Positions 25,145-32,718 of a stretch of DNA of 54,885 nt are shown here, in pieces; within the stretch, counting starts at the first letter, position 1; each line of letters opens with the position of its first letter. The translations under genes and the position numbers were made by a program. The notes under the pieces were generated by a model, which was given only the letters and a program-made list of their open reading frames with translations, was not told the DNA's origin and made no database searches. This stretch comes from Parvibaculum sp036499025 (GTDB taxonomy: Bacteria > Pseudomonadota > Alphaproteobacteria > Parvibaculales > Parvibaculaceae), in the NCBI GenBank assembly GCA_036499025.1, contig DASYEM010000025.1, positions 1-54,885 of the forward strand, given 5' to 3'.

Positions 25145-25702
25145 ATGCGACATTATCGAAAGAAGGATTTCCCCGTCTGGGAGGTCCGGCGCTTTCTCGA
25201 GCCCGGCCCGATCGTCCTCGTCAGCTCCGCCTGGAAGGGCAAGACGAACATCATGACCATGGGCTGGCACATGATCATGGAGTTCGAGCCTTCACGCATC
25301 GGATGCTTCATCACCAGCGCCAATCACAGCTATGAGATGATCCGGCGCAGCAAGGAATGCGTCCTCAATATCCCGACTTTCGATCTCGCGGACAAGGTCG
25401 TCGGCGTCGGGAATTCATCGGGCGCGGATATCAACAAATTCGAAGAGTTCGACCTGACCGCAACGTCCGCCGAAAAAGTGAAAGCGCCGCTGATTGCCGA
25501 TTGCTATGCAAATTTCGAATGCAAGGTGACGGATACGAGCTTGCTCAAGAAATACAGCCTGTTTGTGCTGGAGGTGGTGAAGGCTCACGTTCCATCTTCT
25601 CCGAAATATCCAGAAACCATGCATTATCGAGGCGACGGCGTCTTCATGGTGTCCGGTCGCAACGTCAGCCTTCGCAGAAAATTCAGACCCGAGAAATTGT
25701 GA
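25145..25702 (+). CDS. Flavin reductase family (FMN-binding split-barrel) protein
   Basis: A 185-residue protein with the flavin reductase-like domain: FPVWEVRRFLEPGPIVLVSS, NIMTMGWHMIMEFEPSRIGCFI and a helix around YEMIRRSKECVLNIP. Members use FMN and often supply reduced flavin to two-component monooxygenases, though some have other roles. No monooxygenase is encoded nearby, so the partner is unknown. Its ribosome-binding site lies in a strong hairpin, which suggests control separate from the synthetase gene 87 bp upstream. Confidence 0.78.
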   Translation: MRHYRKKDFPVWEVRRFLEPGPIVLVSSAWKGKTNIMTMGWHMIMEFEPSRIGCFITSANHSYEMIRRSKECVLNIPTFDLADKVVGVGNSSGADINKFEEFDLTATSAEKVKAPLIADCYANFECKVTDTSLLKKYSLFVLEVVKAHVPSSPKYPETMHYRGDGVFMVSGRNVSLRRKFRPEKL

Positions 25703-25774
25703 GCGCACCGTTTATGGGAACGGACGGGCGATCTCTTCGTTGTTTCTGATCAGCGACGAAATGGAGAGAGCTCA

Positions 25775-25933
25775 ATGACGGATTCCAAACGGGAAGACAG
25801 CGGGGCAAAGCCGCAAAACGCCACGACCGGCGGCGAGAAGGACAAGACGGCGAAGGTTGCGGAGAAACCTCGAGAAAAGGGACAGGCGCTGGAAAAGGGT
25901 CGCCCAAAAGACACTGGCCGCATGGGTGCCTAG
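25775..25933 (+). CDS. Small, highly charged 52-residue protein
   Basis: ATG 25775 is preceded by GGAGAG at 25764-25769 and opens a 52-codon frame ending in TAG. About half the residues are Lys, Arg, Glu or Asp (for example GGEKDKTAKVAEKPREKGQ), with no hydrophobic run, so the product would be soluble and probably disordered. It lies between the flavin reductase and the 375-residue gene on the same strand. Good ribosome-binding site and position support it as real; no known family is recognised. Confidence 0.5.
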   Translation: MTDSKREDSGAKPQNATTGGEKDKTAKVAEKPREKGQALEKGRPKDTGRMGA

Positions 25934-26044
25934 ATCGCGGTCCAGCTTCGATCCCGATGAGTGCTCGTGATGACATTGTTGCAATCTTGCGCGACACTGA
26001 GCCATCCAAATAAAAACAAAGAAAGCGCTCAGCAGGGAACGACA

Positions 26045-27172
26045 ATGCTCAATAAGCTCGATGATTTTCCGATCCACCAGACGCCGGAGCCGCTCGCCTA
26101 TCCCGTCACCAGCGACCGCAATGTTTACGATCGCACCTGGTTCAACGGCTATGCCCGCGACGGCTCTTATTATTTCGGCATCGGAATGGCCATCTATCCC
26201 CATCGCGGGATTCTCGATTGCGCCTTCAGCGTCGTGCAACCTGATGGACGCCAGCATTGCTTTTACGGATCGCGCCGAGCGCCGACCGAGCGCACGGAAA
26301 TGAACGTCGGCCCCTTCCGCATGGAAATTATCGAGCCCATGCGCCGCACCCGGGTCATCCTCGACGACAATGGCAGCGGCATTTCCTGTGACCTGACATT
26401 TTCGGCGCGCACCGCGTCGATCAAGGAAGCGCGCCAGACTTTGTGGTCGGGCGCGCGCCGGACCATGGATGCGACGCGCTTCGATCAATTCGGCCGCTGG
26501 AACGGCGTCATCCGCCACCCCGATGGCGAAATCATCGTGAATGACGAACTTTGCCTCGGCACGAAAGACCGTTCCTGGGGCGTGCGCCGCGTCGGCGAGC
26601 AGGATAGCGGTGGCGCACCCGTGGCGCCGCAGGGCATCTTTTTTCTCTGGGCTCCGCTCGTCTGGGACGATCATATTTCCCACGCGATCTTCTTCGATGG
26701 CCAGCAGGGCGAGGCTTTGGTGCGCGAAGGCATCGTTGCGCCGCTCTATGCGAGCGAGGATAAAGTGCCCGGCGTCGAAGATGGACAGGACAAGCGCATG
26801 GCGACCGCGCGGCATCGCGTGGATTATGTGCCGGGCACGCGACTGGCGAAATCGGCGGAGATCGATCTGGTCGATCACGATGGAAATACGCGCACCATCT
26901 CGCTGGAACCCATTCTTAAATTCCAGATGAAGGGGTTGGGCTATTCGCATCCCGAATGGGGGCAGGGCATGTGGAAAGGCGAGTTGGCGGTCGGCGGTGA
27001 ATCTTTTGATCCACGGCAGCTGGATATGTTGGCGCCGGAAAATATCCATGTGCAGCAGGTTGTTCGCGCGAGCGACGGCAAGAGAACGGGCATCGGCGTT
27101 CTGGAGCAAGCCTGCATCGGCCCTTACGCCCCGTCCGGGTTCAAGGATTTCTTCGACGGCGCGAAGGGCTAG
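26045..27172 (+). CDS. Uncharacterised protein of the catabolic module
   Basis: A 375-residue protein I do not recognise with confidence. It has no signal peptide or membrane segment. It is rich in predicted strands and Trp/Phe/Tyr, with notable blocks DRTWFNGYARDGSYYFGIGM, LCLGTKDRSWGVRRVGEQD and FFLWAPLVWDDHISHAIFFDG. Proteins with a DRSWGVR block are, as I recall, found beside acyl-CoA genes and sometimes compared to the CrtC/AttH lipocalin-like fold; that comparison is weak. ATG 26045 fits; 28 earlier in-frame codons are less likely. It ends 8 nt before the alpha/beta hydrolase gene, so the two are probably coexpressed. Confidence 0.6.
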   Translation: MLNKLDDFPIHQTPEPLAYPVTSDRNVYDRTWFNGYARDGSYYFGIGMAIYPHRGILDCAFSVVQPDGRQHCFYGSRRAPTERTEMNVGPFRMEIIEPMRRTRVILDDNGSGISCDLTFSARTASIKEARQTLWSGARRTMDATRFDQFGRWNGVIRHPDGEIIVNDELCLGTKDRSWGVRRVGEQDSGGAPVAPQGIFFLWAPLVWDDHISHAIFFDGQQGEALVREGIVAPLYASEDKVPGVEDGQDKRMATARHRVDYVPGTRLAKSAEIDLVDHDGNTRTISLEPILKFQMKGLGYSHPEWGQGMWKGELAVGGESFDPRQLDMLAPENIHVQQVVRASDGKRTGIGVLEQACIGPYAPSGFKDFFDGAKG

Positions 27173-27180
27173 AGGCGCTC

Positions 27181-28083
27181 ATGTCCAGCGCACCCATCCG
27201 GCGCGTCAAGGCGGGCGCGCTGGACGTCGCCTATGAAGAGTACGGCTCGCCTGACGGCGAGCCGGTCTTGCTGATGCACGGCTTTCCCTATGATCCACGC
27301 TGCTTTGATCGCATGGCGTCTCTGTTGGCGGCGGAAGGCTACCGAACTGTCGTTCCCTATTTGCGGGGATACGGTCCGACGCGCTTCCTGTCCGCCGGGA
27401 CAATGCGCTCGGGGCAGCAAGCGGCGCTGGCGCGGGATCTGATCGACCTTCTGGATGCGCTCGCAATTCCGCGCGCCGCTCTGATGGGTTTCGATTGGGG
27501 AGGCCGCGCGGCCTGCATTGCCGCCGCGCTCTGGCCCGAGCGGGTCCGCTGTCTGGTTTCCGCCGGCGGCTACAACATTCAGAACATCGCGCAACTCGCC
27601 GGAACACTGCCTGCGGAAGTCGAGTACCGGCTCTGGTATCAAACCTATTTCAATACCGAACGCGGTCGCGTTGGTCTCGAAGTCAATCGCGCAGAGTTTT
27701 GCAAGCAACTCTGGCGGCTCTGGTCTCCGTCATGGAAGTTCGATGACAAGACCTATGCGCGGAGCGCGCAGTCCTTCGACAATCCTGATTTTGTCGATGT
27801 CGTCATTCATTCCTATCGCCACCGCTGCGCCAATGCGCCGGGAGACCCGTCATTGGAAGGCATTGAACGCGCGCTGGCCGAACAACCTTCGATCAAGGTC
27901 CCAAGCATCTCCCTGTTCGGAGCTGATGATGGCGTGGCGCCGCCATCCGCCAAGGACAAAGACGTATCCCGTTTCACCGGCGCTTATGAGCGTCGAATTC
28001 TTCCAGGCGTCGGACATAACGTCCCGCAGGAAGCGCCGGAGGCCGCCGTCTCAGCGCTGCTGGAATTGATGCGCGCCAATTAG
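27181..28083 (+). CDS. Alpha/beta hydrolase with Asp nucleophile (epoxide hydrolase/dehalogenase-like)
   Basis: A 300-residue alpha/beta hydrolase. The oxyanion segment HGFPYD is at 33-38; the nucleophile elbow reads GFDWGG with Asp105 instead of Ser, as in epoxide hydrolases and haloalkane dehalogenases; LFGADDGVAPP offers the acid and GVGHNVPQ the catalytic His279. A cap domain of about 90 residues lies between. The Asp nucleophile argues for hydrolysis of an epoxide, C-halogen or similar bond rather than an ester. It is the last gene of the plus-strand module and abuts the convergent glycosyltransferase with no gap. Confidence 0.83.
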   Translation: MSSAPIRRVKAGALDVAYEEYGSPDGEPVLLMHGFPYDPRCFDRMASLLAAEGYRTVVPYLRGYGPTRFLSAGTMRSGQQAALARDLIDLLDALAIPRAALMGFDWGGRAACIAAALWPERVRCLVSAGGYNIQNIAQLAGTLPAEVEYRLWYQTYFNTERGRVGLEVNRAEFCKQLWRLWSPSWKFDDKTYARSAQSFDNPDFVDVVIHSYRHRCANAPGDPSLEGIERALAEQPSIKVPSISLFGADDGVAPPSAKDKDVSRFTGAYERRILPGVGHNVPQEAPEAAVSALLELMRAN

Positions 28084-29325
28084 CTAGCGCGAAATTTCCG
28101 AGGCCGCCGATGTGAGACGCCGCGCGGCTTCGCGATGTTTCAGGCGGCGAGCGAGTTTTGCCATCACAGCGTCGTCGGCGACAAACGCACACAGGCTGTA
28201 GGCGTCGTCCTCGGCAATGAAGGTGGTAATGGGCAAATCGAAAAGCCGATTGCGCTTTTGATCGACCTCCTGTCGCGTCACGGTTTTAAAAAAATCGACA
28301 AGCGCGCTTTCAAAGGGCTCCTTGAATGTCCAGCCCATGTCGAGCGCATCGATCTTGCGGCCGACCTCGAAATCCCGCACGGCGAGGCAAGGCAAGCCGA
28401 GAGCGCCGGCTTCATAGAGACGGCAGGGCAAAAGCCAGCGCGAATTGTTGTCGATATTCTCGAGATCGAGGGCCCAGACGAAGTCGGCATCCTGATAAAC
28501 GGCCGCAAGGTCGCGCGGATTCACATAGGCGCCGCAATAGATCATGTTTCTGTTGTCTGAGAGCGTCTTGCTGAATTTGTCTGGATCGACAGTCGTAAGA
28601 ATGCCGTGGAACTTGAAGAGGACGTCGTCGCGGAGTTTTGCGGCCAGACGCGCGATGAGGTCGATCGTTTGCTGACCTCGGATTAGCCCCACGTAGCTCA
28701 CCACCCATTTATACGGATGTCCGCTTGCGCTGTTCGCTGAGCTAACGGGCTCGATCTCTTCCACTGACGACGCCTGAAGCTTATTCTCCAGCAGAAACCA
28801 GTTGCCGCGATAATTCTGGAGCGGTTCATAATATTCATGCACGAAGGCAGGCGACGAGACGACGAGGAGGGAGACTTGCGTCAGGCAAAGCCGTTCGAGA
28901 AGCCGCAGCGCACGGGAATAGAGGCTTGAGCCCGTGAAGGCTGGTTGGATGTCCAGAACCTCATAGACAATGGCGGCATCGCGCCGGAACAGGAATTTTG
29001 AAACGATGGCGAGCAGCAGAAGATCGATATTGCGTGCGTAATAGCGCGCACCGCGCTGCACGTAACGGCGGGCGATGAAGAGGAGGAAAGTCGCGCGAAT
29101 CAGCAACGCGCTACGCCGGAGATAATTTCGATCTGAAGTGCGGCCGAGCTCGATATAAGGCCAGCGCGGATCGTAATCGTGATTATAGCGCGAACGCCGG
29201 AATCCGAGAACGGTGATGTGGAAGCCATTTTCTCGAAACGCGTCGGCGCGCTTGATCGTGCTGACATCCGTCACGTCCGGCGCGAAGAAAATAACGCTCC
29301 GGTTTCTCTCGTATTTCGGCTTCAT
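28084..29325 (-). CDS. Glycosyltransferase (GT4-like)
   Basis: A 413-residue protein with a two-Rossmann glycosyltransferase pattern: VIFFAPDVTDVSTIKRADAF and ITVLGFRRSRYN at the N-terminus, AIVYEVLDIQPAFT, WVVSYVGLIRGQQTIDLIARL opening the second domain, then VWALDLENIDNNSRWLLPCRLYEAGALGLPCLA where a GT4-type E-x7-E is partly kept. It lies 101 bp downstream of the atypical regulator gene on the same strand and close to the polysaccharide locus, so it probably adds one sugar in that pathway. Donor and acceptor cannot be told from sequence. Confidence 0.72.
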   Translation of the reverse strand: MKPKYERNRSVIFFAPDVTDVSTIKRADAFRENGFHITVLGFRRSRYNHDYDPRWPYIELGRTSDRNYLRRSALLIRATFLLFIARRYVQRGARYYARNIDLLLLAIVSKFLFRRDAAIVYEVLDIQPAFTGSSLYSRALRLLERLCLTQVSLLVVSSPAFVHEYYEPLQNYRGNWFLLENKLQASSVEEIEPVSSANSASGHPYKWVVSYVGLIRGQQTIDLIARLAAKLRDDVLFKFHGILTTVDPDKFSKTLSDNRNMIYCGAYVNPRDLAAVYQDADFVWALDLENIDNNSRWLLPCRLYEAGALGLPCLAVRDFEVGRKIDALDMGWTFKEPFESALVDFFKTVTRQEVDQKRNRLFDLPITTFIAEDDAYSLCAFVADDAVMAKLARRLKHREAARRLTSAASEISR

Positions 29326-29426
29326 GCATCACCTTCTATTTGAACGGCGATCATGGCGCGCGAGCGGCGTCCATCCCCGTGACCATTCAGTGGTTACAGG
29401 CATGGAACCGAGCTCGGGAAATCCGG

Positions 29427-30290
29427 CTATTTTGCGCCGGGGTTGACGACATAGACCATCAACACGCGCGCCTGTTCCAGGCCAGCGACGGCACCGCCGT
29501 CGAAGGATGGCTCATCGATCTCGGGGCGAGCAGGGGTGGACAAGGCGGCCCGTTCACGCCAGCGATATCCGTAACCGCGATGATTTTCGATATCGTCGAA
29601 GCTCGCATCGATCGCGTGGAATTTCTGGCGGATCCGCTTGATGAGCGAACGGACATTCGTCTGATAGCCATGCGTGCCATCCCCGGCGCAAAAGCCGATG
29701 CCATGCACGACGTCGTAAATCTCGCGATAGGAGAGGTTTTCGCCGATGCGCGAGGAGAAGAGGTTGACGATGTTGAACTCGGTGATCGTCAGATTGACCG
29801 GCTGGTCCTGCCAATAGGCGCGGCAGGTCTTGAAGTCGAGACGCAGTTGACCGTGTTCCTGGAGCTTTGCGTCGGCGGCGGGGGCGCGCGTCTCGCTGTC
29901 GCCCTTCAGAAGTTCGGCGATGACGTGAAGACGTTCGACGAGCCGCTTCTGCGATCCCTCATCGAGAGAGGCGTTGAAATCATCTACCGCGTCGCCGGCG
30001 AGGGCGGCCACCGGAAGTTGCAAGCCGAGTTCGCTCAGCCGCTCAAGCATTTCACGGCTGCTTGCATCGAGCACACTCGGATTGAGGAACAGGATATTGC
30101 TTTCCGATGCGGTGGATGCCTCTTTTGACAGCAAAGACGCTTCCGTTTCCGCGATGTGCCATGCCGATTTCTCGGCGGGCGCGGTTTGCTTGAGCCATCC
30201 GGTGCGGGCGGCGTAACCGACGGCGGGAACGCTCCGTCCCGTCCGGGCGGCGAAAGGCTGGCGGCGATAGGCGGGCGAAGGAGTGTTCAT
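29427..30290 (-). CDS. Atypical response regulator: degenerate receiver plus OmpR/ChvI-type winged helix
   Basis: A 287-residue protein. The C-terminal part (about 150-245) is an OmpR/PhoB winged helix closest in look to ChvI: LTITEFNIVNLFSSRIGENL, YREIYDVV, VRSLIKRIRQKFHAID and IENHRGYGYRW. Upstream, SNILFLNPSVLDASSREML and ERLSELGLQLPVAALAGD resemble the middle of a receiver, but the acidic Asp pair is absent and the phospho-acceptor position reads Asn. It should bind DNA without ordinary phosphorylation. No histidine kinase gene is nearby. ATG 30290 follows AGAGGA. Position beside glycosyltransferase and polysaccharide genes suggests it controls them. Confidence 0.75.
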   Translation of the reverse strand: MNTPSPAYRRQPFAARTGRSVPAVGYAARTGWLKQTAPAEKSAWHIAETEASLLSKEASTASESNILFLNPSVLDASSREMLERLSELGLQLPVAALAGDAVDDFNASLDEGSQKRLVERLHVIAELLKGDSETRAPAADAKLQEHGQLRLDFKTCRAYWQDQPVNLTITEFNIVNLFSSRIGENLSYREIYDVVHGIGFCAGDGTHGYQTNVRSLIKRIRQKFHAIDASFDDIENHRGYGYRWRERAALSTPARPEIDEPSFDGGAVAGLEQARVLMVYVVNPGAK

Positions 30291-30310
30291 GACTATCCTC
30301 TGTTCGTCGG

Positions 30311-30323
30311 CCCCCATAGGGGG
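30311..30323 (-). promoter_or_regulatory. Short GC hairpin in the 5' leader of the atypical regulator
   Basis: CCCCC-ATA-GGGGG, a 5-bp stem with a 3-nt loop, 20 nt upstream of the regulator start codon on the minus strand and just before its AGAGGA ribosome-binding site. It could influence translation or mark an operator. Otherwise the 154-bp gap 30291-30444 shows nothing further. Confidence 0.3.
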
Positions 30324-30435
30324 ACTCTGAAAAGATGCCATCTATTCCGTCGGTGTGAGCACTTGCAGCATATTAATCGACGTTTACTCCATAACCGGCG
30401 GACTGTTCCCATAAGTGCCGCCGAACGAAACGATC

Positions 30436-30456
30436 GCGCCTCTCTCAGCGAGGCGC
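30436..30456 (-). terminator. Possible stem-loop terminator after the peptidoglycan-binding gene
   Basis: GCGCCTC and GAGGCGC form a 7-bp perfect stem around a 7-nt loop that spans the stop codon of the gene at 30445. On the minus strand it is followed by GATCGTTTCGTT, not a clean T-run, so termination would be partial at best. Confidence 0.3.
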
Positions 30457-32088
30457 AATCGCCTCGGGACCTTTCACCAGCCGCATGCCCACGGGCGACG
30501 TGTGACGAAGGTTGTCGAGGAGAGTCGGATCGATCAAACCGGTCATCCCGAGACCGCTGTTGCGCTGGAACGACATGATGGCCGCGCGCGTGCCCGCATC
30601 GAGACGTCCATTGAGGGGCACATTCGCATAGCCGAGCCGCGTAAGCCGCTGCTGTACATCGAGCACCAACTCGCCGGTCGCCGCGGCCTCGCCACGTGTC
30701 TGCACGGCAGGCACCGTGGATAGAGTCTGCGGCCCCGGAGCGAGGGTCACGGGCGTCGCCGTCTCGCGCGGCGCTTCGCTTCTAGGACGAATAGTGTCTT
30801 CGGCGCGCGCGACCTTTTTCTGAGGTTCGTTCTTTTGAATAGCGGTGGGTTTCGATGCTGACGCCGCAGGAGCGGTTTTCGCGGGCGGGACAAAACGCGA
30901 AACCGTTTCAGAAGCGATTGCGGGCGCAGCGGGTGCCGAAGCTGGCGGCGTCGAAATAGCTGCGGGAACCGCCGGAGCCGTAGACGGAGCAAGAGCTGCG
31001 ACGTGGTCTTGCGCCTTCATCAACGGTAGCGAAGCGGTGAGGCTGCCGCCGGTGTCCAACTGGTGAGCCACGGCGTAGCCGCCCGCCGCGACGGCGATGG
31101 CCAGCAGAACCCAGCGGAAAGGATTGCCTTTCTCCTCGCGCTCCCACTCGGCATCTCCGGCGGCGGGCGCATCGAAGGTGTCGATATCTCTCGCGTCGAG
31201 TGCCGGCCCGAGCCGCCACCTTCGATCGTCGCCATCGTCGCCATCATCGGCCGGAACGTCGGCGCGAAAATCCTCGCCGCGCCAAAGCGCTCGCATGGGC
31301 ATTTCGCCGCTTGGTTCAATTGAGCCAAGACGCGGTTCGCGGCGTTCAAATCCCCACTCGGCGGTTTCCGGTGGTGAAACGCCAATCCGCGATTTGACGA
31401 AGAAGAGGTGGGGTTCCGTTTTTTTCTCCACCGCGTCGCCCGGAGCGGCAACGGGAGCGATGCATATCTCCGCGCTTTCGGCCTGTGGTCGCGTTACCGG
31501 CTCGGAATGCGTCGCGGCAGTCTCAGCAACAGCTGCGACGGATTCGACGGATATGATTTCGGCGGGAGCGGTTGTGGAGCCGTTATCCGCCATCGTTTCG
31601 ATTTGAACTGGTTCTTCAACGCGCAATGAAGGTGCGCTCTCTTCCCTCTCGGGAATTTGGGCAGGCTCGGCCTCCGCCGCAGAAATTTCCGCAACCATGG
31701 GTACGGCGACGTCAATCTCGGGCTCACGCTCCAGTGCCGGGCGCATCTCCACCGTTGAAGGAGGCGGATTTTCCTCCTGCACAACCGGCGACGAGACGGG
31801 CGGTGCCTCTTCTTCCATTTCTGGTGGTGCGCCGGATGCTTCGGGCGGGTTTGATGTCGACTCATCATCCACCGGCGCGGGCGGCTCCGCCGTCGCGGCG
31901 ATTCGCGCGAAGTCGTCGTCCGCCCAAAGGGGAACAGTCTCGGGTTCTTTTGCTTTGGCCTCGCGCCGCAGAAAGGCGGGGATCGAGAAAGTTTCGTCGC
32001 GCTGAGCGGTGGCTGCCCCGTTGTCGCCAGGCTTCTCCGTGTCAAAGGAAAAGACTTTTCCGAGCTTGTCGTCGGCTTTCCTGGTCAT
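30445..32088 (-). CDS. Membrane-anchored protein with C-terminal peptidoglycan-binding domain
   Basis: A 547-residue protein with three parts. Residues 1-320 are Pro/Glu/Ala-rich, low complexity and without a signal peptide, so probably cytoplasmic and disordered. A single membrane helix follows at about 326-345 (WVLLAIAVAAGGYAVAH). The periplasmic portion has an Ala/Pro-rich linker and a PG_binding_1 domain in the last 80 residues (LDVQQRLTRLGYANVPLNG, GTRAAIMSFQRNSGLGMTG). It would bridge cytoplasm and cell wall. It lies 54 bp behind the anti-sigma-like gene on the same strand. No catalytic domain is seen. Confidence 0.75.
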   Translation of the reverse strand: MTRKADDKLGKVFSFDTEKPGDNGAATAQRDETFSIPAFLRREAKAKEPETVPLWADDDFARIAATAEPPAPVDDESTSNPPEASGAPPEMEEEAPPVSSPVVQEENPPPSTVEMRPALEREPEIDVAVPMVAEISAAEAEPAQIPEREESAPSLRVEEPVQIETMADNGSTTAPAEIISVESVAAVAETAATHSEPVTRPQAESAEICIAPVAAPGDAVEKKTEPHLFFVKSRIGVSPPETAEWGFERREPRLGSIEPSGEMPMRALWRGEDFRADVPADDGDDGDDRRWRLGPALDARDIDTFDAPAAGDAEWEREEKGNPFRWVLLAIAVAAGGYAVAHQLDTGGSLTASLPLMKAQDHVAALAPSTAPAVPAAISTPPASAPAAPAIASETVSRFVPPAKTAPAASASKPTAIQKNEPQKKVARAEDTIRPRSEAPRETATPVTLAPGPQTLSTVPAVQTRGEAAATGELVLDVQQRLTRLGYANVPLNGRLDAGTRAAIMSFQRNSGLGMTGLIDPTLLDNLRHTSPVGMRLVKGPEAIAPR

Positions 32089-32142
32089 GATCGACGTCCT
32101 CGCGCTGTGTGGCTGGCCCGCATAAACAACGCGGGACGGCTG

Positions 32143-32451
32143 TCATCGTGCCGAGGATTTAGAAGTTCTTTTTGGCGGCATTTTGTCCCAAATATCCGCA
32201 TGCTGTGACCGCTGTGTGAGCTTTTGCGCAAATGCGCGGCACAAAGCCCGGATTGGTTCGGGCAATGGACTGCTTGGGCGCTCGAGCAAATTGAGCGCCA
32301 TCACTTGAGCTCGGTAAATGGCAACCTTCGCGGCAAGGTCGCTATCTTGCGAAAGACAGATTTCGACGGCTTGTCGGCGTCGAGCATCGAGTGCGCCGTC
32401 GATATAGGCATGAATGTCTTCCTCGCTGATGAGGTAAGCGATAGTCGTCAT
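32143..32451 (-). CDS. Short anti-sigma-factor-like protein
   Basis: A 102-residue protein whose first 50 residues match the N-terminal domain of anti-ECF factors (ISEEDIHAYIDGALDARRR, then a helix ending AAKVAIYRAQ). The zinc-finger cysteines are missing, and so are the transmembrane helix and periplasmic domain that complete the usual protein of about 250 residues; the C-terminus is short and basic. It may be a soluble anti-sigma factor or a degenerate one. No sigma gene adjoins it; the nearest, at 53904, lies beyond the polysaccharide locus. Confidence 0.6.
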   Translation of the reverse strand: MTTIAYLISEEDIHAYIDGALDARRRQAVEICLSQDSDLAAKVAIYRAQVMALNLLERPSSPLPEPIRALCRAFAQKLTQRSQHADIWDKMPPKRTSKSSAR

Positions 32452-32718
32452 GTTTGGTGTTCCGTGCTTGAGAATTTCCTTCCCGGCTTATGCGTCGATC
32501 CTTGTTCGTATAGATCGGGATCGTGTCGCCAATTGTGGCGCAATTGAGTTCCGCACATATGGACGCGCAAAGGTGTGACCGGTACATGACTTTTGTGTCA
32601 GTTGTGAGCAACGCAGCGATGCGAGAGACGCGACCACGGTTTGGTCACTCGCTCCGCTTTCTCAATCCGTAGAGGCTTTCCTGACCGGCTTCAGGTGGGG
32701 CCTACGGAGTTGCTCGCC
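32452..32718. promoter_or_regulatory. Divergent intergenic region before the plus-strand polysaccharide arm
   Basis: A 267-bp gap between the anti-sigma-like gene (minus) and the first plus-strand glycosyltransferase. It contains CAATTG-N5-CAATTG at 32530-32546, a TGAC-N6-GTCA inverted repeat near 32587-32600, and a TTGTGTCAGTTGTGAGC stretch at 32593-32609. These are candidate regulator sites. No confident -35/-10 or -24/-12 pair was found by eye. Confidence 0.4.

Noticed and set aside
30436..30456. Strong intrinsic terminator
   Set aside because: The stem is good but no T-run follows on the minus strand, so it is kept only as a weak candidate.
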